DNA of 64,000 nucleotides, from contig CAWBKK010000008.1 in NCBI GenBank assembly GCA_963789355.1, positions 114,942 to 178,941 on the forward strand, given 5' to 3'. The notes beneath the pieces are model-generated. The model did no database searches and was not told where the DNA came from. It saw nothing but the letters and a program-made list of their open reading frames with translations. The position numbers and the translations under genes were made by a program. Origin of the DNA: Gaiellasilicea sp963789355. Its GTDB lineage: Bacteria > Actinomycetota > Thermoleophilia > Gaiellales > Gaiellaceae. Shown here one piece after another: positions 57,678 through 64,000 of this stretch; the stretch's first letter is position 1; each line of letters opens with the position of its first letter.

Positions 57678-58918
57678 TCGACCGCTTCCTCGGGCTCCGG
57701 CAGCTCCCGGAGCCCGAGGATCGGCGACGGCAGCAGCCAGAGGACGCCGAGCAGGGCGCCGGCGGTGGCGATCCAGAGCGTCTCGCGCAGGCCGATCCAG
57801 GTGCCGAGCGCTCCGCCGGCGAGCGCACCGAGCGGCCGCACGCCGTAGTTGACGACCATGTAGCCGCCCGAGACCCTCGAGCGGAGCCGGTCGGGGACGA
57901 CGGCGGCGGAGATCGCGCCCGCGCTGATGTCGAGCACCATGACGCCGAGACCCGCGCCGAACTCGGCCACGAACAGGCAGGTCAGCACGACCCAGTCCGG
58001 CCCCTGGGCCGCAGGGATGAGCAGGAGCGGAGCCGGGAAGAGCACGCAGCCGAGGGCGAACGCGGGGCCGAGCCCGATCCGGCGAGAGAGGCGTCCCGTG
58101 ACGAGGGACCCGAGAATCCCGCCGAACGCGCCCGCGCCCAGCACGAGCCCCAGCGTGCCTGGCGCGACCTCGAGCTCTGTCGTCGCGTAGAGGATGAACA
58201 GCGCGAAGAAGGCGAAGTTGAAGAAGTTGATCGTCGCCGTCGCGCCGAGCGCGGCCCGGACGGTCGCGTTCCCGAACACCCACCGGATGCCCGCGGCCAC
58301 GTGGCCCTTGCCTGCCGGCTCCGTCTCCGGCTCCTCCACCTCGACCGACTGCAAGAAGAGCGCCGAGACGATGTAGGAGACGGCGTCGACGACGAGGGTC
58401 ACGGGCGCCGACAGCGCCTGGACGAGAAAGCCGCCGATGCTCGGGCCGGCGACGTACGAGAGCGCGCGGCTGCCGTGCACGAGCGACGAGCCCTCGACGA
58501 AGCGCTCGCGGGGCAGGAGGGCGACGAAGAGCGAGCTGTACGAGACCTGGAAGAGCACGCCGAGCGTTCCCATCAGGAAGCCGACCACGAGCATGTGGGG
58601 GAACGTCAGTGCGTCGAGGGCGTACGCGACGGGCAGCGACACGAGCAGGAGTGCGCGACCCAGGTCCGTGGCGATCATCGTCTGCCGCTTGCGGCCGTGG
58701 CGGTCGGCCCAGGCGCCGGCGTGCAGGGAGAAAAGGAGGTTCGGCGCCAGCTCGGCGGCCACCAGGTAGCCCATCTGCGCGGCGGTCGCGTCGAGCACCA
58801 GCACGGCGACGAGCGGCAGCGCGATCAGCGTCACCTGGTCGCCGACGAGCGAGGCTGCCTGGCCGATCCAGAAGCGGCGGAAGCGGGGGTTCTCGCGGAG
58901 GAGTGGGGGAATCAGCAC
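57674..58918 (-). CDS. MFS transporter
   Basis: 414 aa with about 12 membrane segments. HAGAWADRHGRKRQTMIATD is MFS motif A. Paralogous to the MFS protein at 33513. It shares an intergenic region of 27 bp with the divergent EamA gene, with overlapping -10 boxes. Probable exporter; substrate unknown. Confidence 0.9.
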   Translation of the reverse strand: MLIPPLLRENPRFRRFWIGQAASLVGDQVTLIALPLVAVLVLDATAAQMGYLVAAELAPNLLFSLHAGAWADRHGRKRQTMIATDLGRALLLVSLPVAYALDALTFPHMLVVGFLMGTLGVLFQVSYSSLFVALLPRERFVEGSSLVHGSRALSYVAGPSIGGFLVQALSAPVTLVVDAVSYIVSALFLQSVEVEEPETEPAGKGHVAAGIRWVFGNATVRAALGATATINFFNFAFFALFILYATTELEVAPGTLGLVLGAGAFGGILGSLVTGRLSRRIGLGPAFALGCVLFPAPLLLIPAAQGPDWVVLTCLFVAEFGAGLGVMVLDISAGAISAAVVPDRLRSRVSGGYMVVNYGVRPLGALAGGALGTWIGLRETLWIATAGALLGVLWLLPSPILGLRELPEPEEAVD

Positions 58919-58926
58919 GGCCGCGG

Positions 58927-58939
58927 AGGGTAGTAGCCT
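58927..58939. promoter_or_regulatory. Divergent -10 boxes for MFS and EamA genes
   Basis: Minus: TACCCT (58927-58932), 8 nt before the MFS GTG. Plus: TAGCCT (58934-58939), 6 nt before the EamA GTG. The boxes are one base apart, so initiation must be exclusive. Confidence 0.5.
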
Positions 58940-58945
58940 CGCGCG

Positions 58946-59812
58946 GTGCTCGCCCTGCTTGCGCTCGTGCTCGTCACCGCCGTCTGGGGCGTCACGTTCG
59001 TCCAGGTCAAGGACGCGGTGGCGCTGTACCCGCTGTTCGCGTTCCTCGCGGTCAGGTTCGCGATCGCGTCGGCCGTGCTCGCCGTGCCCGCGGCAGGACG
59101 GCTGCGAGCGCTCGGGCGCCCGGGGTGGACGGCGGGCGTCTCGCTCGGCCTGCTGCTCGCGCTCGGCTACGCGCTCCAGACGGCGGGGCTCGAGCGAACG
59201 ACCGTCTCGAGCGCCGGCTTCATCACCGGGCTCTATGTCGTCTTCACGCCGCTGCTCGGGCTGCTCCTCTTTCGCACCCGTGTCGGCCGGGCCGTCTGGA
59301 TCGGGGTCGCGCTCGCCGTCGCCGGTCTCGCGATGCTCTCAGGGGTCGGCGCGGGCGATCCGGTCGGCGATCTGCTGGTCCTCGGCGGCTCGGCGGCGTA
59401 CTCGCTCCAGATCGCTTTGATGGAGCGCTACGCGCCGCGGTACGACCCGGTCGCGTTCACCCAGGCGGAGATGCTGGCCGCCTTCGCCGGCTTCGCCGCA
59501 GTCGCGGTCGCACTCGGCCAGATCGAGCTCCCGCGCGGCTGGACGGTCTGGGGCGCGCTGCTCGTGACCGGGATCTTCGCGAGCGCGCTCGGCTTTCTCG
59601 TCCAGACCTGGGCCCAGCGGCGGACGAGCGCCACCCGGACGGCGCTCGCGTTCGCGCTGGAGCCGGTCTTCGCCGGCATCTTCGGCTTCTGGCTCGCCGG
59701 CGACCGGCTGGGCGCGCTCGGCTGGGGCGGTTGCGCCGTGATCATGGCCGGGATCCTCGTCGCCGAGCCGGAGGCGGGGAGGACGCTGCGGCGGCTCGTC
59801 GAACGCGTATAG
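58946..59812 (+). CDS. EamA/DMT family transporter
   Basis: 288 aa, ten membrane segments in two EamA halves (VLVTAVWGVTFVQVKDAV and, in the second half, LLVLGGSAAYSLQIALMERY). Drug/metabolite exporter family, substrate unknown. Leaderless GTG. Confidence 0.92.
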   Translation: MLALLALVLVTAVWGVTFVQVKDAVALYPLFAFLAVRFAIASAVLAVPAAGRLRALGRPGWTAGVSLGLLLALGYALQTAGLERTTVSSAGFITGLYVVFTPLLGLLLFRTRVGRAVWIGVALAVAGLAMLSGVGAGDPVGDLLVLGGSAAYSLQIALMERYAPRYDPVAFTQAEMLAAFAGFAAVAVALGQIELPRGWTVWGALLVTGIFASALGFLVQTWAQRRTSATRTALAFALEPVFAGIFGFWLAGDRLGALGWGGCAVIMAGILVAEPEAGRTLRRLVERV

Positions 59813-59816
59813 GCGC

Positions 59817-59843
59817 TCAAGTTTCGGCGCCACGTGCCGAAGA
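59817..59843 (+). promoter_or_regulatory. Sigma-28/WhiG-like promoter of the ice-binding-like gene
   Basis: TCAAGTTT, exactly 11 nt, GCCGAAGA. Consensus is TAAAGTTT-N11-GCCGATAA: 7 of 8 and 6 of 8 positions. It lies about 145 nt before the ATG at 59990. It is also an imperfect inverted repeat (TTCGGC...GCCGAA). Confidence 0.5.
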
Positions 59844-59989
59844 GTTAGAGAGCAGCAGTTCGTGCGACGTCTCCCGAAGTACGCGTCGCCAGTTTCGCGT
59901 GGAACTACGCCCACGAAGTTCCGCCCTCAGGTGAGCAGGGTCGGAGCAGGTCGCTCAGGCGGCAAAGCTCCATTTGAGGAAGGAACCGC

Positions 59990-61033
59990 ATGTCGTTCTT
60001 CAAGAGACGAGTCGGCCTCGGCCTGCTCGTGCTGGGATCGCTGATCCCCCTAACGTTTGCCGGCAGCGTCGTCGCCGCAGGTCCGCCCGCCGTGGGCCTC
60101 GGTACCGCCGACTCCTACGCCGTTCTCGCCGGCGACACGATCACGAACACCGGTCCGACAACGATCAACGGCGACCTGGGTCTTCATCCCGGGACGTCCG
60201 TGACCGGCGCCCCGACCGTGACCGGGACGTCGAACGTCGCGAACGGCGCGGCGCTGCAGGCGAAGGCCGATCTGCGCACGGCGTATCTCGACGCCGAAGG
60301 CCGTTCGGGCCCGACCCTGGTCGTCGCAGGCGCTCTCGGCGGCATGACTCTCGCCCCCGGCCTCTACAAGGACGACGGCGCGCCGGCTTCGCTCGGGATC
60401 GCCACCGGGCAGACGCTCACGCTCGACGGCGACGCCAGCTCGGTCTGGATTTTCCAGTCCGCGTCGACGCTGATCACGGAGACCGGTAGTCGCGTCGTTC
60501 TCTCCGGTGGTGCGCAGGCGTGCAACGTCTTCTGGCAGGTCGGAAGCTCGGCGACGCTGAAGACGGGCTCGACGTTCGTCGGCACGATCATGGCCCACAC
60601 CAGCATCGCAGCGGAGAACAGCGTCACGGTCCAGGGTCGGCTCCTTGCCGGAGCGCAGGCGAACGGTGCCGGCGCCCTGACGATGGACACCGACACGATC
60701 ACCCGGGCGGGCTGCGCGGCGACGACACCGAGCCCGACGACGCCGACTCCGACGACGCCGACTCCGACGACGCCGACTCCGACGACGCCGGCTCCGACGA
60801 CTCCGACAACGACGACTCCGACGACGACGCCCGCCCCGAGCGCGGCGGCGAAGCAGGCGGCCGCTGCACGGCAGGTCGCCGCACGGAAGCTCGCCGCGAA
60901 GAAGGTCGCGGCGAAGAAGGCTGCCGCGAAGAAGAAGGCCGCTCTGAGGCAGGCCGCTCCGCCGGCGTCCGGCGACAGCAGCGTGCGCGGCCCCGCGCTT
61001 CCGCCCGTGAATCCCCGCGGCTTCACCGGGTAG
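59990..61033 (+). CDS. Secreted DUF3494 (ice-binding-like) protein with Thr-Pro linker and Lys/Ala tail
   Basis: 347 aa. A signal peptide precedes a DUF3494 beta-solenoid domain (about 35-240), with NGDLGLHPGTSVTG, DAEGRSGPTLVVAGALGGMT, WIFQSASTLIT and SVTVQGRLLAGAQANGAG. A (TTPTP)n linker and a Lys/Ala segment (ARKLAAKKVAAKKAAAKKK) follow. The domain binds ice in some bacteria and serves adhesion in others. The basic tail could hold the wall. No LPxTG or membrane anchor is visible. ATG after GAGGAAGGAACC. Confidence 0.87.
   Translation: MSFFKRRVGLGLLVLGSLIPLTFAGSVVAAGPPAVGLGTADSYAVLAGDTITNTGPTTINGDLGLHPGTSVTGAPTVTGTSNVANGAALQAKADLRTAYLDAEGRSGPTLVVAGALGGMTLAPGLYKDDGAPASLGIATGQTLTLDGDASSVWIFQSASTLITETGSRVVLSGGAQACNVFWQVGSSATLKTGSTFVGTIMAHTSIAAENSVTVQGRLLAGAQANGAGALTMDTDTITRAGCAATTPSPTTPTPTTPTPTTPTPTTPAPTTPTTTTPTTTPAPSAAAKQAAAARQVAARKLAAKKVAAKKAAAKKKAALRQAAPPASGDSSVRGPALPPVNPRGFTG
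60737..60796 (+). repeat. 15-bp coding repeat (TTPTP)
   Basis: Four tandem copies of ACGACGCCGACTCCG, the last with one change, encode the Thr-Pro linker of the ice-binding-like protein. Copy number could vary between strains. Confidence 0.8.
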
Positions 61034-61041
61034 GTACGACG

Positions 61042-61803
61042 ATGCTCCTCGGCCTCCGCTCGACGGCAGGGGTGCGCACACGCGCACTCCTGCGTCGCGG
61101 CACCCTCCTGTCGGCAATCGGCTTCGTCGCCCTCACTGCGTCGTGGGCGGCGGAGCCGGCTCCGGCCGGCGGGGTCGAGGTGGCGCGGGCGCAGGAGCTG
61201 GCTGTCGTCGTCCGTGGCCAGACTGCGATGTCGGGGCCGGCTTCGGGCTCCGCACGGCGCGCCTGGGTGGAGCGCCTACGCCCGATCACCGAAGGGCGGA
61301 CCGTGCTGCCCGTGATCGGCCACAGAACCGGCCGAGACGGGGTGCGGTGGCTTCGCGTCAGGCTGCCCGGGCGGCCGAACAACGGCACGGGTTGGATCAG
61401 GAAGGCCAGGACCGTCCGGTCCTCGACGCCGTGGCATCTCGTCGTCGACCTCTCGGAGCGGAGCGTGACGGTGTACCGCAGCGGCCGGGTCGTCCGGATC
61501 TTCTCAGGCGTGATCGGAAGTCCCTCGACACCCACACCGCGGGGGAGGTTCTTCGTCGAGGAAACCGTTCTCCTCGGTGGAGGCCACGTGGGCGGCCCCT
61601 ACGCGCTCGCCCTCAGCGCCCGGTCGTACGTTCTCCAGGAGTTCGCGGGAGGCCCCGGGCAGATTGCCGTTCACGGAGTCTGGAACGTCGGCGGGACGAT
61701 GGGTACGGCGGCCTCGCACGGCTGCGTCCGCCTCGATACCGCGTCGATCAGCTGGCTCGGCGAGCGGATCGGCCCCGGCGTGCCGGTCACGATCTCGAGC
61801 TAG
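61042..61803 (+). CDS. L,D-transpeptidase (YkuD domain)
   Basis: 253 aa. A signal/anchor sequence (RGTLLSAIGFVALTASWAA) precedes a small SH3-like part and the YkuD domain, with HLVVDLSERSVTVYRSGRV, GVIGSPSTPTPRGRFFV and the catalytic GTAASHGCVRLDTASISWLG (HG...SHGC). It makes 3-3 cross-links in peptidoglycan. It follows the ice-binding-like gene by 8 bp, suggesting joint expression with a wall-bound protein. Confidence 0.92.
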   Translation: MLLGLRSTAGVRTRALLRRGTLLSAIGFVALTASWAAEPAPAGGVEVARAQELAVVVRGQTAMSGPASGSARRAWVERLRPITEGRTVLPVIGHRTGRDGVRWLRVRLPGRPNNGTGWIRKARTVRSSTPWHLVVDLSERSVTVYRSGRVVRIFSGVIGSPSTPTPRGRFFVEETVLLGGGHVGGPYALALSARSYVLQEFAGGPGQIAVHGVWNVGGTMGTAASHGCVRLDTASISWLGERIGPGVPVTISS

Positions 61804-61808
61804 TCGGC

Positions 61809-62894
61809 CTAGATCAGCCAGGCGCCGTCGCGCTGGACGACCTCGCCGTCGACACTGAGCTCGCCGCCCGGACGCAGGTCCTTGACCATGTCCCAGTGAA
61901 CGGCGCTCTCGTTCTTGCCGCCGGTGTAGGTGTAGCTCGCGCCGACCGCCAGGTGGACGGTGCCGTCGATCTTTTCGTCGAAGAGGACATTCCGGGTGAA
62001 CTTCGTGATCCGCGGGTTGCAGCCGAGGCCGAGCTCGCCCAGGCGGCTGGCGCCCTCGTCGGTGGCGAGGATCTGGTGCAGGAACTCCTCGCCCTCGTCC
62101 GCCGACGACTCGACCACCTTCCCGGCGCGGAAGACGAGTCGCGCGCCGACGACGTCGTGGCCGAGGTAGACCGCGGGGAACTCGGCGTACGTGATCACGC
62201 CTTCAGCCGTGTCCTCGACGGGGCTGTAGAAGACCTCGCCGTCGGGCATGTTGCGGAATCCGGCCGAGACGACGCCCTCTCGGCCTTTGATCCCGAGCGT
62301 CAGATCGGTTCCCTCGCCGACGATGTGCACCGAGCGGGCGCGGTCGAAGCGCTCCTTGATCTGGCCCATCCGCTCCTCCTCGGCGTCCCAGTCCAGCAGG
62401 CAGGCGTCGTAGACGAAGTTCTCGAACTCGGGCAGCGTCATCCCCGCTTCGGCGGCGGCCGCCTCGGTCGGGTACTCGACGAGCGCCCAGCGAACGTCGA
62501 GCGCGCGGGCGCGGCGGCTTGCCGGCTCACCGGCGTGTTGGAGCAGCTTGCGCCGCTCCGGATCCAGCTGCGAGCCGGCGTAGACGTCCTCCGGTGCTCG
62601 GATCGTCAAACGCGCATCCTCGTTCGCGACCTGGTAGCGCTCGATCGGCGGCAGCTCGGCGAGTAGCTCGAGCGGGGCCTCCAGAGCCCAGTCGAGGTCG
62701 GCGCGGAACCGCTCGGGGCCCCAGTTGATCCGAGGGAGGTAGTAGGCGCCGCGGTGCGCGATGGCGCGAGCCACCTCCCGGACCAGCGGACGCGCGAGCG
62801 GCGTCGCCCGAACGGAGACCTGCCAGCCCGGTTGCACATCGAGGCAGCGGTTGACCATCAGCTCGGCCAGTTGGCGTACGCGCGGGTCGTCCAC
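61809..62894 (-). CDS. M29 family aminopeptidase
   Basis: 361 aa. Metal-ligand blocks typical of M29 (AmpS-type) are EDTAEGVITYAEFPAVYLGH, SSADEGEEFLHQIL, GELGLGCNPRITKFT, VHLAVGASYTYTGG and ESAVHWDMVKDL. The N-terminal half also fits (AELMVNRCLDVQPGW). It removes N-terminal amino acids in the cytoplasm. The GTG start at 62894 is 8 nt after TACGAT. Confidence 0.92.
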   Translation of the reverse strand: MDDPRVRQLAELMVNRCLDVQPGWQVSVRATPLARPLVREVARAIAHRGAYYLPRINWGPERFRADLDWALEAPLELLAELPPIERYQVANEDARLTIRAPEDVYAGSQLDPERRKLLQHAGEPASRRARALDVRWALVEYPTEAAAAEAGMTLPEFENFVYDACLLDWDAEEERMGQIKERFDRARSVHIVGEGTDLTLGIKGREGVVSAGFRNMPDGEVFYSPVEDTAEGVITYAEFPAVYLGHDVVGARLVFRAGKVVESSADEGEEFLHQILATDEGASRLGELGLGCNPRITKFTRNVLFDEKIDGTVHLAVGASYTYTGGKNESAVHWDMVKDLRPGGELSVDGEVVQRDGAWLI

Positions 62895-62902
62895 GGCGGC
62901 GG

Positions 62903-62921
62903 ATCGTAGTCGCTGTAGCGT
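62903..62921. promoter_or_regulatory. Divergent -10 boxes for M29 and EamA genes
   Basis: Minus TACGAT (62903-62908), 8 nt before GTG 62894. Plus TAGCGT (62916-62921), 6 nt before GTG 62928. The whole intergenic region is 33 bp. Confidence 0.5.
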
Positions 62922-62927
62922 TGATCC

Positions 62928-63773
62928 GTGGATGCGGTCGTGCTCGCCCTCGCCTCGGCCGCGCTGTTCGGGTCGATGACGGTCGCGCTCAGATTCGCGC
63001 TCGCGCGCGAGCCGGACGCCGAGACGGGAGCGCTCCACACGATCGTCGCCGCCCTGCTCGTGACGGTGCCGTTCGTTGCGGCGGGTGACGTCGACCTCGC
63101 TGGGATCTGGCCGTTCCTGCTCGCCGGCGTGCTCGGGCCGGGCGGCTCGCAGCTCCTCTTCACGCTTGCCGTCAGAGACGCCGGGCCCTCGCGGACGTCG
63201 GTGACGGTCGGCACGGCACCGCTCTTCTCGGTGGCGATCGCGCTGCTGCTCCTCGACGAGCCGGCGAAGGCGGGAGTGATCGTGGGAGCGATCCTGATCG
63301 TCGTCGGGGGGATCGTGCTCGTTCGGGAGCCGGGGCGTCCAGAGCACGTCAAGTGGATCGGACTCGGCTTCGCCCTTGTCGCAGCGATCGTCTTCGCCGT
63401 CCGCGACAACCTCGTCCGGCACCTGTCGCTCGAGACCGAGGTGGAGCCTGCACTGGCGGCGGGGGCGACGCTGCTCGCCGGCGGAGTGACGGTCGCGGTC
63501 TGGCTGCTCGCGTCGCGGCGGCGAATCCCGGTCGACGGCTTCCGCGCGTTCGTCCCGGCCGGCGTCCTCTTCGGCCTCTCGTACCTCTGCCTCTTCGAGG
63601 CGTACTACCGCGGGCGCGTCACGGTCGTCTCGCCGCTCGTCGCGACGGAGTCGCTCTGGGGCGTCGCGCTCTCGGCGCTCCTGCTCCGCCGGCACGAGCT
63701 GGTGGGGCCGCGCCTGTTCGGCGGCGCGGCGCTCGTCGTCCTCGGGGGCGCCCTGATCGCCCTCTTCCGCTGA
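62928..63773 (+). CDS. EamA/DMT family transporter
   Basis: 281 aa, ten membrane segments, two EamA repeats (SAALFGSMTVALRFALA; FALVAAIVFAVRDNLV). Unlike the 58946 gene it has GPGGSQLLFTLAVRDAGPSR in the first half. Substrate unknown. Leaderless GTG. Confidence 0.9.
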   Translation: MDAVVLALASAALFGSMTVALRFALAREPDAETGALHTIVAALLVTVPFVAAGDVDLAGIWPFLLAGVLGPGGSQLLFTLAVRDAGPSRTSVTVGTAPLFSVAIALLLLDEPAKAGVIVGAILIVVGGIVLVREPGRPEHVKWIGLGFALVAAIVFAVRDNLVRHLSLETEVEPALAAGATLLAGGVTVAVWLLASRRRIPVDGFRAFVPAGVLFGLSYLCLFEAYYRGRVTVVSPLVATESLWGVALSALLLRRHELVGPRLFGGAALVVLGGALIALFR

Positions 63774-63861
63774 GGGCGAGCGATGCTGCGTCCAAATATC
63801 TGATATTCTCTCGCTCAGATTTTCTGACTCGACAAACATCAGCACGAAGGAGAGGATCAGG

Positions 63862-64000
63862 ATGGCAAAGACACTCGGAATCGACCTCGGGACCACGAAC
63901 AGCTGCATGGCGGTGCTCGAGGGCGGCGAGCCGACCGTAGTCGCCGCGAAGTCGAGCGCGACGGGGTCACTGGACTGGACTGCGCTCAGAGTCCGGTTCG
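63862..64000 (+). CDS. dnaK: Chaperone DnaK, N-terminal fragment at the window edge
   Basis: The ATG follows GAAGGAGAGGATCAGG. AKTLGIDLGTTNSCMAVLEG then GEPTVVA is the exact start of Hsp70. From about residue 29 the sequence should continue with NAEGGRTTPS, but reads AKSSATGSLDWTALRVRF in all-open frame. The other two frames do not restore homology. So the gene is broken, or the DNA after about 63945 is misjoined. The upstream 88 bp contain TCAGATTTTCTGA, a small inverted repeat. Confidence 0.8.
   Translation, partial: MAKTLGIDLGTTNSCMAVLEGGEPTVVAAKSSATGSLDWTALRVRF

Noticed and set aside
60900..61033. Sortase (LPxTG) signal in the ice-binding-like protein
   Set aside because: The end reads PALPPVNPRGFTG with no LPxTG, no hydrophobic span and no basic tail after it.

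Overview
The window is very GC-rich, coding-dense bacterial DNA with many GTG/TTG starts and short or absent 5' leaders. Gene content points to a high-GC actinobacterium, and most likely to the class Thermoleophilia (Gaiellales/Solirubrobacterales). The evidence is the mreC-mreD-mrdA-rodA block, an E1-only SucA, inositol-phospholipid genes, a DUF2630 protein and many small membrane proteins. The class placement is inference from gene content, not from a search.

Layout. 1-5.3 kb: cell-shape operon (MreC end, MreD, PBP2, RodA, a YcjF/DUF697-like protein, a 64-aa protein). 5.4-11.4 kb: RNase E/G, ribosomal proteins L21 (with an extra C-terminal module) and L27, ObgE, NadD, RsfS, tRNA-Ala(GGC). 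11.4-20.5 kb: oxidoreductase, DUF72 protein, secreted glycosidase-like protein, SigA-like sigma factor, small secreted/membrane proteins, SucA. 20.5-28 kb: secreted Pro-rich protein divergent from a membrane diguanylate cyclase, a secreted triple-repeat Cys protein, a heterodimeric ABC exporter. 28-31.4 kb: peptidase E-like protein, a small protein, a stranded T-box-like motif, and leuA with a Leu-rich leader peptide. 31.4-37.8 kb: nucleotidyltransferase divergent from an RHH protein/DUF4097/MFS operon under twin operators, an ABC-F protein, small genes, tatA. 37.8-38.3 kb: three 134-bp tandem repeats ending at tRNA-Ala(UGC). 38.3-46.6 kb: coiled-coil protein, DUF2630, zincin, rhomboid, HSP20, ferritin, M3-like peptidase, YjbQ, ABC transporter, RlmD/TrmA-type methyltransferase. 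46.6-56 kb: presenilin-like membrane protein, uracil-DNA glycosylase, GT4-PHP fusion, CDGSH protein, class III ADH, then an inositol-lipid operon (PAP2, phosphatidylinositol-phosphate synthase, RHH-Ino1 fusion), MoaA. 56-64 kb: cupredoxin, XdhC, CsbD, MFS, two EamA transporters, ice-binding-like secreted protein, L,D-transpeptidase, M29 aminopeptidase, start of dnaK.

Main points of interest. (1) An inositol-phosphate synthase in frame with two ribbon-helix-helix motifs, with a perfect double operator at its own start; this resembles PutA-type trigger enzymes and sits beside the enzyme using its product. (2) A bacterial presenilin/signal-peptide-peptidase-like protein with both candidate aspartates and a PALP motif. 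(3) A tRNA-Ala-associated palindromic element, triplicated at one site and compensatorily changed at another. (4) Twin 17-bp operators 32 bp apart at an RHH/DUF4097 operon. (5) A leaderless leu leader peptide whose Leu codons can pair with the leuA ribosome-binding site. (6) Eight frameshifts of the same polarity, all explained by loss of one CG/GC from an alternating CG run, which looks like a systematic sequencing error or true slippage. (7) At least fifteen genes with a TANNNT box 6-7 nt before the start codon, i.e. leaderless mRNAs.
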